A stretch of DNA of 8,575 nt from Natrialbaceae archaeon Tc-Br11_E2g1 (lineage in GTDB: Archaea > Halobacteriota > Halobacteria > Halobacteriales > Natrialbaceae): contig LKNC01000106.1 of assembly GCA_001564255.1 (NCBI GenBank), positions 1-8,575 on the forward strand. Reading direction: 5' to 3'. Shown here piece by piece: positions 5,332 to 8,575 of the stretch (positions are counted from its first letter, which is position 1; the number at the start of each line of letters is the position of its first letter). Below the pieces are notes generated by a model. It searched no databases. It saw only the letters and a list, made by a program, of their open reading frames with translations, and was not told the DNA's origin. Position numbers and translations under genes: made by a program.

Positions 5332-7131
5332 ATGGCCCCGTCGAACACGTCTACAGTTTCCGGCCAAAACGAGGGGGAGCGAACGGGCGATCGGTCCCCG
5401 CTCGAGGTCTACGAATCGATCCTGTGGGGGATGATGGATCGACTCGGCGTCACCGAGAGCGTAGAGCGCAAAATGATCGCAGCAGTCGTCTTGCAGTTTC
5501 TCGCGACCGTCGGGATGGTCGTCATCCCTGCGGTCTTTCTCGGCCCGGGAACGATCGTCGAGATCGCGCCGACCTCCCTGATGATCGTCACCGCCGTCGT
5601 CTTCTCCCTCGCCGTCGTGGCGTTCGTGAACACACTTTTGATCTCGAGGCGGGACATGGTCACGCCACTCCAGGAGATGCGACGCGTCGCCGACGACATC
5701 GCGAACGGTCGACTCGACCGACGACCACGGAACCCCGACCAGCCAGACGAGATCGGCGACCTCCAGGGCTCGTTCGTCTCGATGCATACGTACCTGACGA
5801 CGGTCGCAGCCCAGGCCGACGCCCTCTCACGGGAGGATTTCGAGGCGGAGGTTCTCGAGGAGGACGTTCCCGGCGAGTTCGGCGACGCCCTCGAGGAGAT
5901 GAACCACTCCTTACAGGAACGTATCGACGAACTCCAGAGCCAACGCGAGGCGATCGACCGCCAGCGCGAGGAAGTCGCCCAACGCAACGAGGCCCTCGAG
6001 GCCGACGCCGAGCGGTGCCGGGAGGTCCTCGATCGGTGTGCCGACGGCGATTTCACTCACCGTGTCGACGCCCAAAGCGGCCACGAGGCGATGGAGGCGA
6101 TCGCCGACGGGTTGAATCGGATGCTAGACGACGTCGAGGAGACCCTCTCTACCGTCCAGACCCTCTCCGAGGAGGTCGACGAGGTCGGTACCGAACTCTC
6201 CCGGAACGTCGCCGAGATCGAGGAGGCGAGCGCGGAGGTCAGCCGGTCTGCCGACCAGATCTCGACGGCGACCGCCGCACAGACCGACCGGTTCCAGGAG
6301 GTTCTCGCCGAGATGAACGGCCTCTCGGCGACGATCGAGGAGATCGCCGCGACTGTCGACGACGTCGCCACCGTCTCCGAGCACGCCGCCGGACGCGCCC
6401 GCTCGGGCAGTGACTCCGCGAGTGACGCGATCGTCGAACTGGACCGCCTCGAGCGTCGCACCGAGGTGATCGTCGAGGAGATCGAGGTTCTCTACGACGA
6501 ACTCGGGGAGGTCACTGACATCGTCGAACTGATCGACGAGATCGCCGAGGAGACGAACATGCTCGCGCTGAACGCCTCGATCGAGGCCGCCCGCGCCGGC
6601 GAGGCCGGTGGACGCTTCGCCGTGGTCGCAAGCGAGGTCAAGTCCCTGGCAGAGGAGACCGGCGAGGCGACCGACGACGTCGACGACCTCGTCTCGACCG
6701 TCCAGAAGTCCGCAAGCGACGCCGTCGAGGAGATCCACGCGATGAGAACCGACGTCGTCGAGAGCGTCGGGACGATCGAACGGAGCCTCGAGGCCATAGA
6801 GGAGGTCGCTGAAAGCGTCGAGGAGGCAAACGACGGCGTTCAGTCGATCGACGAGGCGACCGACGAGCAAGCCCGGACGAGCCAGCAGGTGGTGACGATG
6901 GTCGACCGGGCGACCGAGAGCAGCGAACGGACCAGAGAGGAAGTCGGCAGCGTCGCCGCGGCAGCCCAACAACAGACCGCCACCATCTCCGGGATCGCAA
7001 CCTCCGCCCAGTCGCTTTCGGAGAGCGCCCGGCAACTCAACGGGTTACTCGAGGAGTTCACCGTCGGGACCGATTCCGGACGGGAACTCGTGAAAGTCAC
7101 CGACGGTGGCGGCGTCGACGAACCAACCTGA
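5332..7131 (+). CDS. Methyl-accepting transducer (haloarchaeal Htr type), two membrane spans and no extracellular sensor domain
   Basis: A 599-residue taxis transducer expected to control CheA through CheW and so the archaellum motor. After a cytoplasmic N-terminus of about 47 residues come two membrane spans, roughly 48-70 and 80-104, joined by a loop of only about 9 residues. A HAMP domain follows (about 105-160, with PLQEM and [10 protein letters not shown]), then a coiled-coil linker (185-230), and a second HAMP-like segment (about 225-275, [21 protein letters not shown]) closely resembling the second HAMP of HtrII. The signalling domain covers about 280-580, with the hairpin tip [22 protein letters not shown] at 403-424 and [14 protein letters not shown] at 429-442. 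This topology is that of HtrI/HtrII, whose signal comes from a partner sensory rhodopsin in the membrane. No rhodopsin gene is present beside it in this window, so its input is unknown. Confidence 0.95.
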   Translation: MAPSNTSTVSGQNEGERTGDRSPLEVYESILWGMMDRLGVTESVERKMIAAVVLQFLATVGMVVIPAVFLGPGTIVEIAPTSLMIVTAVVFSLAVVAFVNTLLISRRDMVTPLQEMRRVADDIANGRLDRRPRNPDQPDEIGDLQGSFVSMHTYLTTVAAQADALSREDFEAEVLEEDVPGEFGDALEEMNHSLQERIDELQSQREAIDRQREEVAQRNEALEADAERCREVLDRCADGDFTHRVDAQSGHEAMEAIADGLNRMLDDVEETLSTVQTLSEEVDEVGTELSRNVAEIEEASAEVSRSADQISTATAAQTDRFQEVLAEMNGLSATIEEIAATVDDVATVSEHAAGRARSGSDSASDAIVELDRLERRTEVIVEEIEVLYDELGEVTDIVELIDEIAEETNMLALNASIEAARAGEAGGRFAVVASEVKSLAEETGEATDDVDDLVSTVQKSASDAVEEIHAMRTDVVESVGTIERSLEAIEEVAESVEEANDGVQSIDEATDEQARTSQQVVTMVDRATESSERTREEVGSVAAAAQQQTATISGIATSAQSLSESARQLNGLLEEFTVGTDSGRELVKVTDGGGVDEPT

Positions 7132-7146
7132 TCTCCGGGGCCAACC

Positions 7147-7152
7147 GTTTAG
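7147..7152 (+). promoter_or_regulatory. Candidate promoter upstream of the 12-codon frame and the 113-residue protein
   Basis: GTTTAG lies 27-32 bases before the ATG at 7179. That spacing would make 7179, not 7210, the leaderless start. It is the only A/T-rich element in the 47-base gap after the transducer stop. Confidence 0.4.
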
Positions 7153-7178
7153 CCCGTCGCCGACGTTACCCCACAACG

Positions 7179-7217
7179 ATGGGCCAACGGGAGACACCGC
7201 CCGGCACCGATGAGTAA
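7179..7217 (+). CDS. Possible 12-codon upstream reading frame overlapping the next start
   Basis: ATG at 7179 opens a frame coding MGQRETPPGTDE and closing with TAA at 7215-7217. The stop lies 3 bases after the ATG (7210-7212) of the following gene, in a different frame. The promoter spacing favours this ATG as a leaderless start. It may be a leader that couples translation to the next gene, or an incidental frame. Too short for any homology judgement. Confidence 0.35.
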   Translation: MGQRETPPGTDE

Positions 7218-7551
7218 CGACATACCGTCACTCGAGACCCTCGCTGAGCTCACAGACCGGGTTCTCGAGTGTGCCCACGCCGAACTCGCCCCGGAGCGGA
7301 CGACCCTCGAGGTGACGGCGTACGCCGACGGCGACTACGAGGTGCGGGCCTTCGAGACGGTGGCGGTCCGGACCGACCCCGACCGGGTCTTCGAACGGAC
7401 CGAGGTCAGGTACAACCGGGGCAAAGAGTGGATCGAGCTCCGACGCTGCCGGGAGTGGGGTGGCGGGATGCGAGTCGAGGAGGTCCGTGACCTCGAGCCC
7501 TACACCGATCCGGTCTCGGTTTCCGGAGACGGGTGCGGCGTAGCCGAGTAG
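7210..7551 (+). CDS. Hypothetical acidic haloarchaeal protein, 113 residues
   Basis: I do not recognise a family. The protein is soluble and acidic. An N-terminal helix (about residues 7-26, LETLAELTDRVLECAHAEL) precedes a series of predicted beta strands: TLEVTAYADGDYEVRAFETVAVR (32-54), VFERTEVRYNRGKEWIELRRCREWGGGMRVEEVRDL (60-95). The tail is flexible with one Cys109. Three cysteines (21, 80, 109) do not form an obvious metal site. The reading frame shows the GC-rich third codon positions of its neighbours and fills the gap between transducer and GTPase with the same direction, so it is likely real. The start at 7210 is the only ATG in frame after an in-frame stop at 7150-7152, and has only a distant GGGAG (16 bases upstream) as ribosome-binding sequence, so initiation may depend on the overlapping 12-codon frame. 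Confidence 0.7.
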   Translation: MSNDIPSLETLAELTDRVLECAHAELAPERTTLEVTAYADGDYEVRAFETVAVRTDPDRVFERTEVRYNRGKEWIELRRCREWGGGMRVEEVRDLEPYTDPVSVSGDGCGVAE

Positions 7552-7566
7552 AAAGGGTTTTTCGGG
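7552..7566 (+). promoter_or_regulatory. Core promoter of the DRG GTPase gene, with T-tract that may also end the upstream transcript
   Basis: GAAAGGGTTTTTCGG begins next to the stop codon of the hypothetical gene. The T-rich box at 7558-7562 is 27-31 bases before the ATG at 7589, with purine-rich GAAAGGG as a BRE-like element just upstream. Five T in a row immediately after a gene also resembles an archaeal termination signal, so the stretch may do both. Confidence 0.5.
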
Positions 7567-7588
7567 ACGAACGGTTCCATCTAGGCAA

Positions 7589-8575
7589 ATGGGGCTCGAG
7601 GACGAGATCGAGGAGATCGAAGAGGAAATCGCCAACACGCCCTACAACAAGTCGACGGAGGCCCACATCGGCCGGCTGAAGTCGAAACTCGCCGAGAAAA
7701 AGGAGAAGCTTCAAAACCAGTCTTCCGCCGGCGGGGGGACGGGCTACTCCGTCGAGAAGACGGGCGACGCGACGGTCGCACTCGTTGGCTTTCCGAGCGT
7801 CGGCAAGTCGTCGCTTTTGAACTCACTGACCAACGCCGAAAGCGAGACGGGCGAGTACGAGTTCACCACGCTCGACGTGAACCCCGGAATGTGTAAACAC
7901 CGGGGGGCGAACATCCAGATGCTCGACGTCCCCGGGTTGATCGAGGGTGCGGCGACGGGCAAAGGTGACGGCAAACAGGTCCTCGCGGTCGTGCGCAACG
8001 CCGATCTGATCGTCTTCGTGCTCTCGGTGTTCGAGATCGAACAGTACGATCGCTTACAAGAGGAGCTGTACGACATCAACATCCGGGTCGACCGAGAGCC
8101 CCCGCGGGTCACCGTCCGCCCGAAGATCAAAGACGGCATCAAGATCACGTCGACAGTCGAACAGGACCTAGACGAGGGGACGATCAAGGACGTACTCCGT
8201 GATCAGGGGTATGTCAACGCCGACCTGAATCTCGGTGAGATGGTCGACATCGACCGGCTCATCGACGGCTTGATGGAAAACCGCGAGTACATCCCCTCGA
8301 TCACCTGTGTGAACAAAGTCGATCTGATCAACCCCGAGTACAAGGGGAAAGTCGATGCCCAACTCGAGGAACGCGGCCTCGATCCGGAGGAGGTGACGTT
8401 CATCAGCGCCCACGAGGAGAAAGGCCTCGAGGCACTGAAAGACCGGATGTTCGAGAACCTCGATCTCATCCGGGTCTACATGGACAAACCCGGCCGGGGT
8501 ATCGACTGGGAGGAGCCGCTCATGCTCGAGGAGGGGGCGACGATCGAAGAGGCGGTCTCGAAACTCGGCGGGGAC
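7589..8575 (+). CDS. DRG-family (Obg-like) GTPase, lacking its last residues at the right edge
   Basis: The first 329 residues are present and the frame is open at the edge; family members are about 370 residues long, so roughly 40 are missing. DRG GTPases are ribosome- and translation-associated. An N-terminal helical hairpin (residues 1-45, EDEIEEIEEEIANTPYNKST) precedes the G domain. GFPSVGKSS (67-75) is G1, FTT (92-94) is G2, DVPGLIEGA (113-121) is G3 and NKVD (242-245) is G4. SAH (273-275) is G5. An inserted helical module of about 60 residues (170-230, REPPRVTVRPK) is typical of DRG. The TGS domain begins about residue 294 (IRVYMDKPGR). All key residues are intact. A promoter box 27-31 bases upstream suggests leaderless expression independent of the upstream gene. 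Confidence 0.95.
   Translation, partial: MGLEDEIEEIEEEIANTPYNKSTEAHIGRLKSKLAEKKEKLQNQSSAGGGTGYSVEKTGDATVALVGFPSVGKSSLLNSLTNAESETGEYEFTTLDVNPGMCKHRGANIQMLDVPGLIEGAATGKGDGKQVLAVVRNADLIVFVLSVFEIEQYDRLQEELYDINIRVDREPPRVTVRPKIKDGIKITSTVEQDLDEGTIKDVLRDQGYVNADLNLGEMVDIDRLIDGLMENREYIPSITCVNKVDLINPEYKGKVDAQLEERGLDPEEVTFISAHEEKGLEALKDRMFENLDLIRVYMDKPGRGIDWEEPLMLEEGATIEEAVSKLGGD

Noticed and set aside
5242..5787. Minus-strand frame of 181 codons overlapping the transducer's 5' end
   Set aside because: It overlaps both the transducer's promoter and its membrane spans, and its His/Asp/Arg-rich sequence has no family features.
6124..7035. Minus-strand frame of 303 codons opposite the transducer
   Set aside because: It is Leu/Asp/Gly-rich from the mirrored codon pattern of a coiled-coil gene, without motifs or promoter.
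1..8575. tRNA or rRNA genes, CRISPR arrays, insertion sequences, attachment sites
   Set aside because: No cloverleaf, regularly spaced repeat, transposase motif or terminal inverted repeat was seen by reading; base composition looks even throughout.

Overview
The window looks like chromosomal DNA from a haloarchaeon (class Halobacteria). The reasons are high GC, very acidic predicted proteins rich in Asp and Glu, many TATA-like boxes about 27-32 bases upstream of start codons (the pattern of leaderless transcripts), and haloarchaeal-type proteins such as an Htr transducer, a DUF7344-type protein and an archaeal DRG GTPase. I cannot name a genus from the sequence alone.

Layout, left to right. 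(1) The 5' end of truA (tRNA pseudouridine synthase) is on the minus strand and runs off the left edge. (2) After a 245-base divergent spacer comes a plus-strand alkaline-phosphatase-superfamily 'sulfatase-like' enzyme, preceded by a strong Shine-Dalgarno sequence that is partly inside a hairpin. (3) Two small minus-strand genes face it: a DUF7344-type winged-helix protein, then an HTH plus zinc-ribbon regulator. (4) Divergent from the regulator is a plus-strand sugar-phosphate nucleotidyltransferase with a C-terminal left-handed beta-helix. (5) A plus-strand glutathionyl-hydroquinone reductase-like (Xi-class GST) gene follows, with a perfect inverted repeat around its core promoter. (6) A 57-residue minus-strand membrane protein converges on it. 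(7) Divergent from that is a plus-strand methyl-accepting transducer with two membrane segments and no extracellular sensor domain. (8) A short acidic protein of unknown function follows, with a 12-codon upstream reading frame overlapping its start. (9) The right edge cuts a DRG-family GTPase near its 3' end.

Most genes appear to have their own promoter, so I see little operon structure. The sulfatase-like enzyme and the nucleotidyltransferase could both act in surface glycan or polysaccharide metabolism, and the two small DNA-binding-type proteins lie between them, but that link is inferred from proximity only. TruA and DRG are housekeeping RNA and translation genes. No tRNA, rRNA, CRISPR array, insertion sequence or integration site was seen, and no gene-free stretch exceeds 300 bases. 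I did not find a clearly new multi-gene system. The points most worth a second look are a threonine where sulfatases carry the formylglycine residue, the sensorless transducer with no adjacent rhodopsin gene, and several small regulatory structures at gene starts.
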